This document shows, one piece after another, positions 12,355 through 24,700 of a stretch of 64,000 nt of DNA. Both the position numbers and the translations under genes were made by a program. This DNA is from Brachionus manjavacas (Eukaryota > Rotifera > Eurotatoria > Ploima > Brachionidae). The notes under the pieces are model-generated. The model was not told the origin of the DNA, did not search any database, and worked only from the letters and a program-made list of their open reading frames with translations. The stretch lies in the NCBI GenBank assembly GCA_019054805.1, contig JAHQIY010000003.1, positions 2,976,001-3,040,000 of the forward strand, given 5' to 3'. Within the stretch, counting starts at the first letter, position 1; every line of letters starts with the position of its first letter.

Positions 12355-13171
12355 AATTTAACTCCTTAAAAAAACTAATTTATTTATTTATAAAGTGAAA
12401 ATATTTATTTGAATGCTTTTTTTTATTAAAGTTCTAGTCATTTGTTGACTTAAAAAACAAGTAATTTTAACAGTTTTTTTTAATTTTTAGCGTTCCATGC
12501 AGTCATAAGATAAGAACGTTGTTATAAATTTTTTTAGACTCGGGTCTAAATGGTTACAAAGATAAATTTTAAAAAAAACAAAATTTAACACATTGGTAAT
12601 ACTTAATACAAAAAAAATATTATTTTTTTAAGGAAAATTTAAAACAATATTAAATTATTACTTTAGAATATATCCGGATTTTAGCATTGGACAATTATTT
12701 CTCCCATATTATATTTTTTTTTTCAAATAAATTAAAAAAAAAAAGATAAACATAATTAAGACTAGGCCTACCTAGTGCCCACTGTAAAAAAACTGTCACA
12801 CACATGCAAAAATTTTTCTACACAAAAAATAAAAAATTATTAAAAAACTTTACAATTGTAAAACCGTTAAACGCAAAATACAAAACTTTATGACATAAAT
12901 TTATACAGAGTTCATTAATTTTTAATTAAAAGTTGTTTTCCGAATCTATTTTTGTTTATTTATTTTTAAAAGAAAAAAATATTTCACTAAATGGAAAGCT
13001 AACAATTCTCAACCAGACTACGCAGCTACAAATTCTCCAATCGAGTCTTGTAATGCCTGTATTTAAAGAGGTTTTACTTTCAAAAAAGTTAGGCGTAGTC
13101 AGTTTTACACTTAAAAGTCTCGAAATTGTACAATTTTATTCAGTAGAAGCTAAGAAATTTTAAAATTTTAC

Positions 13172-13608
13172 TAGTGTTAGACGCGGCCAAGATAAACCGG
13201 CCCATTACACGGCCATTTTGGACCTCCAAAGTAAAATTTTTTAATAAAAAAAAAATAAATTAAAAAAATTAAAAATTAAAAAATTTTATTAAAAATTAAA
13301 AAAAGAAAAATTAAAAATTTTAGAGACTGGTTGTTTTTGTTGGTTGTTTGTTGTTGGTAGCTGAATACCAACAACCTTCAGCTACCAACAACAAACAACC
13401 AACAAAAACAACCAGTCTCTAAAATTTTTTAATTTTTAATTTTTTTTTTATTAAAAAACTTTATTTTGGCGGTCCAAAAATTTGGCCGCCAAGCTGGCCG
13501 CCCAAATGGCCGCCCGCCAAAAAGTTGGCCGGCAAATGCGGACACGGTCACGGTTTCTGAAAATTTTGGCCGGTTAAGTGGCCGCTTGTACGGATCTCGA
13601 CACTAAAT
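13172..13608. mobile_element. Palindromic element with GGCCGCC motifs and a perfect ~43-bp hairpin
   Basis: The centre is a long perfect hairpin: the arm 13,322-13,365 (AGAGACTGGTTGTTTTTGTT...) pairs with 13,378-13,421 around a loop containing ACCAACAACC. A-rich/T-rich arms follow, then GGCC-rich ends. The outermost bases form an imperfect inverted repeat (TAGTGTTAGA left; TAGTGTCGAGA right, inverted). There is no coding capacity. The repeated GGCCG(C/G)C motifs are striking against the AT-rich background. Confidence 0.75.
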
Positions 13609-13609
13609 T

Positions 13610-14800
13610 TTAAAAATCCAGATGCGAGAACTATTAAATTATCAAAATCCATGGCGTATTGGGATAATTTTTCACGAGTTGGTAAGAGGATGCATGAATA
13701 TGTAAATTAAAGAATCGACTGAAAAAAATTTGAGATGTTTCGTTAAATGGTCTTATTGCGCTCAATTACTGACCTATTAAAGAATTATCAATTTATTAAC
13801 AAAATAAAAAAGGGTCGCTCCAAGAATTCAGAAGAGTCTAGTTTATGAAAGAATTTAAAATTTAAATTTTTTGTCTTTGACTTTTACTTTAACCTTTTTT
13901 ACTCAGATATTTTTTTTACTCAGAATATTTGAAAGGTGCTTTACCAAAGAACCATCTATTTCCGTTTATTATCAAAAAAAAAAAAACTTTTTGTTTTTTG
14001 CGCATTTATATTTTAATTTTTTTGTATTCCTATCGTTTTAAATGCTAATATCGAAATAAAGAATACCAAGTTTTCGGCCCAATTATTTCGTTACACCAGG
14101 ATTGCCGGTACAGTTTAAAATAGTCTTCCATCTGTTTTCAATTCAATGTTTCAAATGCACTTTTTTACCAATCTAAAATATTATTTAATTATACAATTAA
14201 TTTCAATCCAAAAGTCAAGCAGTTAAGAAAATAGCTTCTGCTCAATCAATTGCAACCCAGTGTAAGGAAAATGAAATTGAAGATTGAATTTTGGAAATTT
14301 ATTTTAAAATTTTTTGACTGAATTTCAGCTGATCTTTTCAGATACAAATTTTTTCCGAGCATAAAAGGATAACCGTGTCTAAAGCATTTTATCTTATACT
14401 GATAAACTAACAATTTCACTAATGATAATGAAACAAAAAAAATTTTGTTTTTGTTTTTAATGTCTGTGGTTGATTCAAAATTGATTCAGAAAATTAAAAA
14501 TTAAATAAGTTCATATTAAATATAACAAATATGGTCCTTGAATAATAATTAAATACCTTAAATTTGAATAATTATTTTGCATTTTTTTTCAACATAATAA
14601 AAGGATTAGGAGTGTTTTTAAAAGATTTTTATTTGTATTTTATCTTTTTTTAAGAAATCTCTAGGAGTAATAATTTAGAAAACAAAATAATTTTGAAACA
14701 ACAAATGAAGTAATTCTCTTTTATTAATTATTTGATTTCAAAGAGATTAAAAATTAGACTTTTATCGTTTACCAAGATTTGGAAAAATCAAAACAATTTA
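13610..14800. other. AT-rich intergenic stretch
   Basis: No supported gene or structured repeat. Confidence 0.5.
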
Positions 14801-14810
14801 GTGTAAAAAT

Positions 14811-14816
14811 TTTATT
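14811..14816 (-). promoter_or_regulatory. Poly(A) signal of the Met/Pro/Gln-rich small gene
   Basis: AATAAA on the minus strand, 47 nt beyond the stop at 14,863. Confidence 0.6.
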
Positions 14817-14862
14817 CACGCATATCGTTGAGGATAAAATTCTTCAAAAATTTGAAAATATT

Positions 14863-15153
14863 TTACAGTTGATTAAAAACTAAAAAATTACGTAATCCGC
14901 TCATTTGTTGTTGTTGTTGCCATTGAGGAGGACAACCCATCGGTCCGCACATTGAAATCGGCATGCCAAATGAATGAGTGTAAGGATTAGGTATCATGCT
15001 CATTTGCATTGGAGCTGAATACATTGGCATGTTGGTACTCATCGTTTGATCTAAAAAATTATTTTACTTTCTTATCTTGAAAAATATTTTTGCTCAATCA
15101 CTTGGTCTACATTGACCATTGACACATTGATATTGACCATAGTTAGACTGCAT
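14863..15153 (-). CDS. Small Met/Pro/Gln-rich protein, two exons
   Basis: Exon 1 (15,102-15,153) encodes MQSNYGQYQCVNGQCRP. After a 51-bp intron (GTGATTG..TTTTTTAG), exon 2 (14,863-15,050) adds a stretch rich in Met, Pro and Ser (..MSTNMPMYSAPMQMSMIPNP..). A CGPMGCPP motif, a QWQQQQQ run and the ending FLVFNQL follow, for 79 residues in all. There are four cysteines and no signal peptide. A TATA box sits about 33-42 bp before the ATG and an AATAAA 47 bp after the stop, which supports a real transcription unit. The exon junction assumes donor GTGATT; GTAGAC seven bases earlier is an alternative that also keeps the frame with loss of some residues. No family is recognised. It is a minus-strand neighbour just downstream of the NACHT-WD gene end. 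Confidence 0.6.
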
Positions 15154-15185
15154 TTTTTAATTTCTACCCAAGTGTTTAGAAGCTT

Positions 15186-15195
15186 TATTTATATA
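15186..15195 (-). promoter_or_regulatory. TATA box of the Met/Pro/Gln-rich small gene
   Basis: TATATAAATA on the minus strand, preceded by AATCAAG. The same AATCAAGTATATAA string forms the U6 snRNA TATA region at about 58.66 kb. The short distance to the ATG implies a very short 5' UTR. Confidence 0.6.
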
Positions 15196-15340
15196 CTTGA
15201 TTTAGAAAGATATTTAATTTAAAAGCATATTTTTCGGTTTAAATCTTAAACTTTATTTTGTTTATGTTGATGCTAAAAATTAGTCTATGAGAAAGAATTC
15301 AAGAGGTCAAGAATTTGGAACGTTGATAAAAATAAAATAT

Positions 15341-15346
15341 TTTATT
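15341..15346 (-). promoter_or_regulatory. Poly(A) signal downstream of exon 11 of the NACHT-WD gene
   Basis: AATAAA on the minus strand about 80 nt beyond the stop at 15,424. Confidence 0.5.
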
Positions 15347-15423
15347 TACATTTTCAGTAAAAAATCTAAATTGAATAATTAAAATTTTTTTCAAATTTTT
15401 TCTAAATATTCTTCTACGGCTAA

Positions 15424-15749
15424 TTAAGAAATCAGGCATGCTTTTGTAGAATTATTTGCAGCTCTAGCATGTAGACCAGAGTTTTGCAGCTTAAGCTCTG
15501 ATTTTCCAAGCCTGCCAGTGCCTATAATTTTTCTAAGCTCATTTCCAAACTTTTTCAAATCCTCATTATCAGTATCCGATTCTTCTTCCATTTGATTTAT
15601 AATTTCTTGTTGGCTCGAAATCGATTCTTCTCTGCATTTTTCTAGTTTTCCATATTTAGCCAAATAATTTTGCAACCAGTCGATCTTGTCCATTCGATGA
15701 TTTTTTAGCTCGATGGGAAACTCTACCCGTTTATCATGTAATTTAATTC
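15424..15749 (-). CDS. Candidate exon 11 (C-terminus) of the NACHT-WD gene
   Basis: A 108-codon frame after acceptor TTTATTTATTAG. It needs a phase-1 partner, which exon 10 provides (P-R-IKLHDKRVEFPIELKNHR). It is charged and helical (MDKIDWLQNYLAKYGKLEKC), ends ACLIS, and has an AATAAA 80 nt later. No domain is recognised. It might instead be the last exon of another gene; the intron would be 9,997 bp. Confidence 0.5.
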
Positions 15750-18700
15750 CTAATAAATAAAAATTTTATTAATTATAGATTTTAATGCCCTTTTATTATG
15801 ATTATTATTTTATTATTATTTTTATTTCAATGAACGCCTTTAAGGCGATGTAAAAAAAATAAATATTATTGTACAAAAATTGAATAGAACAGAACAAATT
15901 TGTACAAACGAATTCCAAGCGCTGTAAAAACTCTGCAGTTCAATTCATATTTTAATCATCTTATTGATAGTGTTCATTTTACAGAAAATTGCAGAGTTTT
16001 TGTAGCGCTTTCAGGAATTCGCTTGTACGTTTTTTTGCGGAACTATTTTGGTAATATTATTTTTGTAGCCGTAATTTTGTGCTAAAATTTAAAATTTCCA
16101 AAACTATAAAAAGAAAAAAAAGAAATTTAAATTAATCTTAATCTTTTCCATTAATTTTGATCATTTCAAAGTATGATTTAATTTTGCGGACCAAGTTTGT
16201 GCTATCATAACTTTTTCATTTAAATATAATAAATCTGAAGACAGATTCCCTATCAATTTAAAAATAATGAAACATTCTAATGACATTGAGAAGACATAAT
16301 GTCATACTAGATATTAAACTGATTTTGTAATGCGAAAAATTTAAATTCAAAATTCAAAAACCAGTCATTGATTAGTAACAGATAGTTAAAAAAATTGCAA
16401 AAATATTGTATAGTTAAATGTCTTGATGAAAGCAAATTTAGTATCTTAAGTCTATTAAATGTAAAAATTGACAATTCAGAGGAAATTCTTAATGATAATG
16501 TATATGATGTCTATTATGGAGATAAAATTTTTCTAGCTATGGTCAAGTATATAGGTACTGAGCTAGATTGTGAGAATGAGTTTAGATAATTAAATGATTA
16601 CACTCTAGAAATAAAAGAAGTAGTAAGTCATTCAAACACAAAAAATCTATCAATCACATCAGATAAAATATGCAAGTCTAAACCATTTGAGAAAAATGAC
16701 GAAAAAATATTTTTTGTAAGCATAGAATTTCAAAAGTCAAAAATAAGTGACTTAAATATACAAATTCACCAAAAAGTAAAATATTAGATAGTTAAAAGAA
16801 AACCATCGAAGATTAAAGGATTGAACAAAATTTAGAATTTATTATTAATTTTGTCAAGTTATATGGTAGTCATATTATCAATTCCATTTTATAATGAGGA
16901 AGTAAAGAATAACTTATTTTTGCTTTCTTTAAACTATCCGAATATTAAAATTTCAAATGAATTAAAAAATGAAGTAGATGCAACAATTAAAAATCAATTC
17001 AAATCGGATACAGCCTGTTTCAGGAAAGCTAATTAGTAACATGATTAATGATAATTTAGCTTGGGCTGAGTTTAATAGAGCAAAAATGGTAATTGAATAT
17101 TCAGCCTAGTACGGTAAACTAGTATTGTTTAAATTTAGTTGATTTAAATAAAAATTTATTTTAATTTCTTTTAAACTAGAATATATGAAGTCAATGAGAC
17201 CAAATTTTGATTATAAAAAAATGGAAAATGAAATCACAAAAATTTGTGCTGAAGCCCGAAGAACAGTTAAAAATGTCAGCATTAAAAAACTTCACCTATT
17301 GAACCAAAACCAACATTATTAAGAAACATCATTAAGACTTCTCCATTCGGTAAAACAAATCAATCGACAAGCTTAGATTCAAGTCATTCAATTGATGAAA
17401 TAAATTCGAAAGCAAGAAGCTACCTAAATTCAAGTGACACAGGAGGATCAGTAAGCGAATCATTGTATTCAAATAAAACAACCTGTTTTAAGCGAAGAAG
17501 GATAACCAATATAGATAGCGATTTTGAATAAATAAACCACTTATTAACTTAATTAGTTAGATCATAAAATTTTTTCCAAATTAAATAATTTGTATATAAG
17601 ATTTTTAATTTCCACACTTTTTGTATTTTTCTAGCCTTTGTATTTTAGAATGATGCGCAATAAACAAATATAAGAATTTTAAATTTTTTTCATTTTAATG
17701 TTTTTTTAAGAATGATTCTAATGCTGCGTTATTGCAATCATAATTAAGAATATAAATGCAAGTATAATTAACAAAATTAATGAAACATTAATTTTTGATA
17801 GAATAATTCGCTAATGTTACTTAAATGTCAGAAAAAAAAATAGCATTGATGAAGCATGTTTTAAAGTTAGATAGGGTTTGAGATCTTAAAATTGTTTTTA
17901 GAATAAAAAACTTGAAATAATAATTTGGTGTAGATGAGTCCCATTTACCTCATTTTATCATGTATTCGAGGATGCATCAAAGTGTATAATCGGATACATA
18001 ATACATGGCGGGATACAAAATATGAATTGTGTGAGTCAAAAGATACAACTTTTTTTTGTACTCGAGAATGCATACTTTTTTTATATTCTTTCAAAAATAT
18101 TTTGTTGAAAAATATCAAATATGTATCCCATTATACAAAAAAGGATACAAGAATAAAAGAATTTTATTTTATTAATATTCAATGATTAATAAAAATTCAG
18201 TCTTGATGATATTGATGGTAATTTATCTGAGTACATTTGTCTAGTGAAAGACTGAAAAAAAAAACCTTGTAGAATTGTGATATAGCGATATCTTTGTCGA
18301 CATCACTGGAAAGTTGATTAACCTAACCATGAGCGTTTAAGTTAACAAAGAGCTTAAATAGCTGCTCCAATGCGTCTTACTACAAGATAAGATAGACGGG
18401 CCCAAGGGGATTAATGTAAACATTACAAGAATCTGTCAGCAGAAACATTTTATTTCGATTCAACAAAGTTAACTGGTGTTTGAAGCAAAATTAGTCATTT
18501 CCGTGTCTTTTAAGAATAATTTTGATAACGAAAATTACACTTCATAAAAGAAGATTACGAGGAAGCTGCTCGTAGACATTGCTCAAATTTTTAAAACAAT
18601 TTAAAAAAAAATGATTGAACCAGAACAGACAGAAAAAACAGGAACATAAGGTTCAAGTAAATATTCGGAATATTTTAATGTTGATAAAATTAGATAAATT

Positions 18701-21700
18701 TAATAGAAATTTAAAGAGCTTTTTGAATTAAAGTGTTGAATCAAAAAAAGAATAAAATAAAATTAAAAGATTCATTATATTTTACTTAGTATTCCTGTGG
18801 TTTCTTAATCTACAAAGCAATCAGAAAGAGAATCAACTATACATTTAAACTATTTTACTTTATTTGAATTGATTAATGAATTTTAATTATTTCAAGTAAG
18901 TAATTTTCTTTTTTCATAACTTTATGTTTATTTTGAATTTTTTTTCCAGCATTTTTAATTTTTATTTAATTTTTTGTCAGACTCAAGTTTTTACTGATTT
19001 AAGTGTGAATCAAGTATACGATGAGTTCTTATTTTTTTACAATATTATACAATTTTTACCAGGAAGAAAACCTGATCTTAATAATTAGCCTTGGATGTAT
19101 CTTGATCTAAAATTAAGCGAAAAGAGAAAGTTTAAAGAATGGGAAATATCCAAGGCAAGTGGTCGTTTTCAAAACAAAAGAAAATTTTTAATTCAAGAAA
19201 TAAACATCTGTCAAAAACCGATTAAAGATGGGATCAAAAATTTTGAATTTATTTAAAATGCCAAATCGAATCCAAAGTTTTTTTATTATTATGTAAATAA
19301 AAAAATAACCTCAAATGTTAAATAAAGGCTTTGAAATCCGAAGTTTTTATTAAATAATTTCCAATCTAAACCAACTTGCAAAAATTTCAAACCGACAATT
19401 CAAAATGGCTTTCGGTAATGATTCCGAAGCAACAATCCCTGTTTTTGAAAAAAAACTTATTTGGTGTGAAATCCTACAACATTCATGTCCTAAAATATTT
19501 TGCTGATACTCTTGTTTCGTCATTTCCATTTTGTTCGATAAAACTTATGACTGGTAGAACTTCCGCTTTATTGGAAACAAAGATTTTTTATTCCTTTTCG
19601 TGGATCAGACGCTAAATAGCTTTCTAAAAACTTTAAGCCTGTTTTTTTGTCAAGTGTTCTCAGCAAGATTCTGGTAAGTATTAAAAAGAATGGCTATCAC
19701 TAAAATCCGGATCCCGACACGGATTTACGGACGTCCGGACACGGATTTCATGTGCCTAAAACACGGATTCGGACTTTTTTTTTTTTTAAATCTAAAACAC
19801 GGACACGGACTTACCTTGACTAAAACACGGACACGGATTTTTTAAAAGAAATTTGACAAAGATTTAAATAAATTGATTATAAAAAACGTAATTAAATTTA
19901 TTTAAAAAAAAACACTGTTACCATATAATTTATGGTAAAAAAAATTTTAACTTTATGGTAATAAAAAAAAAAAATTAGTTATTCGTTTTTAATTTTCTGT
20001 CTCGTTTCGGACACTCATTAGGCTTAAATAACCTTCATTTGAAAAACAATTACGATAAATAGAAAAATCAATATTTACAACACCTTCTGGTAAATCTTCT
20101 GGTTTAATAAGCAAGTCAGATTCATTGATCAATTTCTTGAAATCAAAATCTTTATCATTTAAGACCAATAGCAGAATATTTTTTTGTTTTTTAGTTAAGA
20201 TTTTCGGATAAACACGCAATTCATTTGAGTCAGTACTACCGGTAACTTCAACACTTTGTTCATTTACAATTTCATTTACATTTGAGCCTTCTTTACCAAC
20301 ATTTAAAGCCATATTTTCTTCAATATTCCTCTTTTTTTTTGAATTTTTTGTGCTGTTTTTTACCGGAACAATTTCTTCATCTTCGTTTTTTGAATTAATT
20401 GCAATTTTTTAAGAAATAGTTGCTATCTACACAAAGAGAAATTCTTATTTCCAAATTGTAACAACATAATTGAAAAAAATTGTCTCTAATTATAGATTTC
20501 GGTATTTTAGAAAAGACAAGTCCGTGTCCGTGTTTTAGAAATTTAGAAAAAAATCCGTGTCCGGGTTTTAGACAAGGTAGGTCCGTGTCCGCATTTTAGA
20601 AGGTTTTTTATCGGTCCGTGTCCGTACTTTAGTCAAATTTTTAATTTGTCCGGATCCGTGTTTTAGGCACATGAAATCCGTGTCCGGACGTCCGTAAATC
20701 CGTGTCCGGATCCGGATTTTAGTGATAGCCAAATAGAATTTATTTAACAAAAATTTTATCACAGGATCGGTTCTCGGACCGCTGTTATTTGTAATCTTTA
20801 TTAAAGATTTATCTGAATCACTTTGTAACGTTGCTAATATGATATGAAGATCATAGCAACAGAAAACAATTTGGAAGACAAGCTAGCCTTACAAAAGGAT
20901 TTGGACACCTTGTCTAGTTGGTCAATTACGTGGGAAACTGAATTGAGCATTGAGAAATGTAAAGTTATGCATAGCGGACAGAAGAATCTTCTAAATGAGT
21001 ACACAATCTTTAATAAACATGGTACTGAGCCCTTAAAAACAACCAGTTTGGAAAAGGATCTTGGTGTCTATTTTCAGAGCGATCTTAAATGGAGGGCACA
21101 GGTTGACTACTGTTCTGGCAGAGCAAACAAGATACTGGGTATGATATGGAAGAATTTTGAGTATTTTGATGTAAATTTGGTTAAGCTCCTAAACAAATCA
21201 TTAGTGAGATCGCTAATAGAATACGGGATTAGTGTCTGGAGTCCATTTTTTGGAGGTGAAAAGAATCAATTGGAAAAAGTTCAACGTAGAGCGACGAGAA
21301 TGATTCCGGGTTTGAAAATTGAATTTAATGAGCAAGGATGTATCTTATGTCACTTGATACAAGAAGAAGAAGGGGCGATTTAATCCAATTTTACAGGATC
21401 GTTAATGGGTTAGAAGCTGTCAACTTCACGAATGGTATTAGGCATATGTCAGCAAAAAATAATTATAACTTAAGAGGTCACTCGAAAGTGATTTCAAGAG
21501 AACTTATTAAAAATTGCCCAGTACGATTCAACTACATTTCAAACAGAGTGGTCAATGATTGGAACAGCTTACCAGAGAGGGTAGTTGAAGCAACTTCATT
21601 AAATTCGTTCAAAGCGAAGCTTGATGACTGGTTTAGAACGAATGACGTTCAAATGGTGTTAAGGCAAAATACTGCCACAGCCTTATGGCTTAACTCGACT

Positions 21701-24700
21701 AAAGTCGGGTCGCAGTTATATTTACTACTACTACTACAGGTTTTCAACCTGCCTTCTTTCATTAGAGATCGTGCACAATAGATCTTATTGAAAACCTGAT
21801 TTTATAGCTCAAAGAAAATTATTAAAAATATTAAATATTAAATTAATTTTTTTTATTTATTTATTCTTATTTTCTATTGTAAATATTTTTGATCTTAAAT
21901 TTTTTTTTTTTTACATTTAACGCCTATGAGGCGCTCTTTTGAATAAATTAATTGATAATAACTCAAAGAGTTTAGAAATGACACCCATTTGAAGTGGTCT
22001 ATACGGATTTTGCTAAAGACTTTGATGAAGTTTCACACCTTTTGTACAAACTTAAGTACTATGGTTTTGGCGAAAATTTAATTAGGTAAAAAGAATCTTT
22101 TTATCTGGCCACTTCCAAAAAGTATTATTAGGTGAAGCCTTAATTAATTGGACTCACGTCACTAGTGGAGTACCTCAAGAGTAGGTCTTGGGGTTACTTT
22201 TCATTATGTATATAAATGACATGCTAGAACTGGTTGAGAACAAATGCGAAGCCTACGCCGATGATACTGAGATACTAGCTGTAATCCAAAATATGAATTC
22301 AAACCATATCTTACAGTCTGACATAAATAAAGTTTGTAAAAAGTCATAGAACTGGTCAATGCAGCTAAATGATGAAAAGTGTAAGTTGTTTGAGATCCAC
22401 TTGCTAAAGAAATCAAATTGCGAAAGAGATTTATGCATTTTTATCCAGAGCAACTTAAAATGGGATGCCCAGGCCAGAAGCTCAGCTGCTAAAGCAAATC
22501 GTATTCTTGGAATGATGAGAAATCATTTAAATACCCATCTATAGAAATTATTAGATTACAATATTGTTTTTTTGTCAGGAGTAAATTGCAGCATGCAGTT
22601 GCATCATGGTGTCTTTTTTATGAAAAAAGTTTGGATGAACGAAAAAAGACTAAGTTAATGCTGAATTTTCAAAATCTTGAATGTTCACATTTAGTAGTAG
22701 GAGTAGTAGAAGTTTTGACTGTAGCTGGCTAACCAGCGAGTGTGCTGATAAGGCACACTATGACAGCTGATGTGATTGATTTCTGCTCATCCAGCAATCA
22801 ATGCCTGCTTTAAAGCTGTTAACATTGGGGGCTTCAACTAATTGATTTGGCAGTGAGTTCCATATGTAAGCGGTTCTTTTAAAAAATAAGTTATCTTTAT
22901 GTTGGAGTCCTTGGATTTTGGTGACATTAAAATTGTTGCTTTTCTCAACCAATTCTGTTCCATGCATGAACTTGTATAATTGAATTAGATCACCTCTTTT
23001 TCTTCTTTCCAGCAGATTTGGAATGTTCAAAGTCCTCAATCTGCTTTCATACGGTTTGTTTCTAATTGAAGAAACAAATTTCGTAGCTCTGCGTTTATTG
23101 AAATAAATTAATATTCGCAGTTATTGAAAGTCGGTTTAAATGATTATAGTATAAGACGACTTCGAGGTGATTTGTTGCAAATGTTTAATGATTCAAATGA
23201 TTGTAAATAATATGGAAAAAGTTAGTTTTGTAAACGATACCAATTAAAGCCTAAACAAGATGCCTGATACCAGAAGATACGACTTGAGAAGGAGGGTTAG
23301 TCAAAAAATTTAGGTGAACAATATTGAAAATAGGTGAACATTTGAAAAATAATTTATTTGAGTTTTAGAATAAAAATTTTTATGTCTTGTGTCTTGTTCA
23401 ATTGAAAACTTTTACTTATGACTCCGAGTTTTATGGCTTTTTATACCACGCTCACCTTCAAATAAGCGTAATTCATATTCTTCAAATTCAAAAGTTTTTC
23501 ACCTGTTTTTTTAATTGTTCACCTAAATTTATAATTTGCCAAAAAGACAATTTTTAACTGTTCCTTGTAAAATTTACTTTAGGATAGGAAAAAAAATTTT
23601 AGAATACAAATTTGTAAGAATGATATTGCAAATTAAAATGTTAATATAAATATTCTTTTTTTGAAATCAAAAATTTTTTTTTTCAAAATTTGCTGGAAAT
23701 TTAATAGAAAATAACGAATAATGTTTTTGAATCTGAAGAATATGAATTACGCTTATTTAAAGGTGAGTGTGGTATAAAAAGTCATAAAACTCGGACTCAT
23801 AAGTAAAAGTTTTCAATTGAACAAGACACAAGACATAAAAATCTTTATTCTAAAACTCAAATAAATTATTTTTGGATATGTTTTTCGTTAGTAGCTAATT
23901 TACTTTTAAAGTAGCTAAATAAAAATATTTTTTAGTAGATAATTATTATAGTAGCTAAAATATTTTTTTAGTAGATAAATAAATTTACTAATAGATAATT
24001 AAATTAATAGATAATTCGTAAAGTAGCTAAAAAAAAATTAACACCTCATAACATATTGACATTTTTTTGAGTTCTTAATTATTCTTTGATGTAATTGACA
24101 TATGAATTTTTACAAATTGGCACCTCTTAAAGAAATCCAACTAATTAATGACCAGTTTTAGAATAAAAACTCAGTCTTTTTCAAACTTTTTCAAACTTTT
24201 ATACAACATATCATAAAAAATTACATTATGTCGGAAGAAACATCTAGCTCAACTTCTATCTTAGCTTTACATCAAGCTCAGTCAAATATTGATGACACAG
24301 ATAACGATGCAAGTTTGATTGAAGAAGCAGTTATTCATAAAAGCAAGTTAATGACTTTTTTGACTATTTTACGGGTCAATGGCTTGATGAAAATAATAAG
24401 GGCTGGTATGAGACGTTTGCTCCTGGATACCCAAGCACAAACAACGGGTTAGAATCCACAAATAGAACAATCAAAGATGAAGGCACTTTTAGAGATAGAT
24501 TGCCCTTACATGACTTTATTAAAGTTATTGTTCCATTTGTTAAAGATTGGTCATCCGATAGAATTCCAGAATTAGAAACAACTAAAAAATTTTTATAAAA
24601 ACCGAATGTTGAAACACGAACATGGACTTATAGTTACAACTGGTTAAAAGTAAATAAAAGGATAATCAAATACAATCATAACGGCTCTCTATATTTTATG

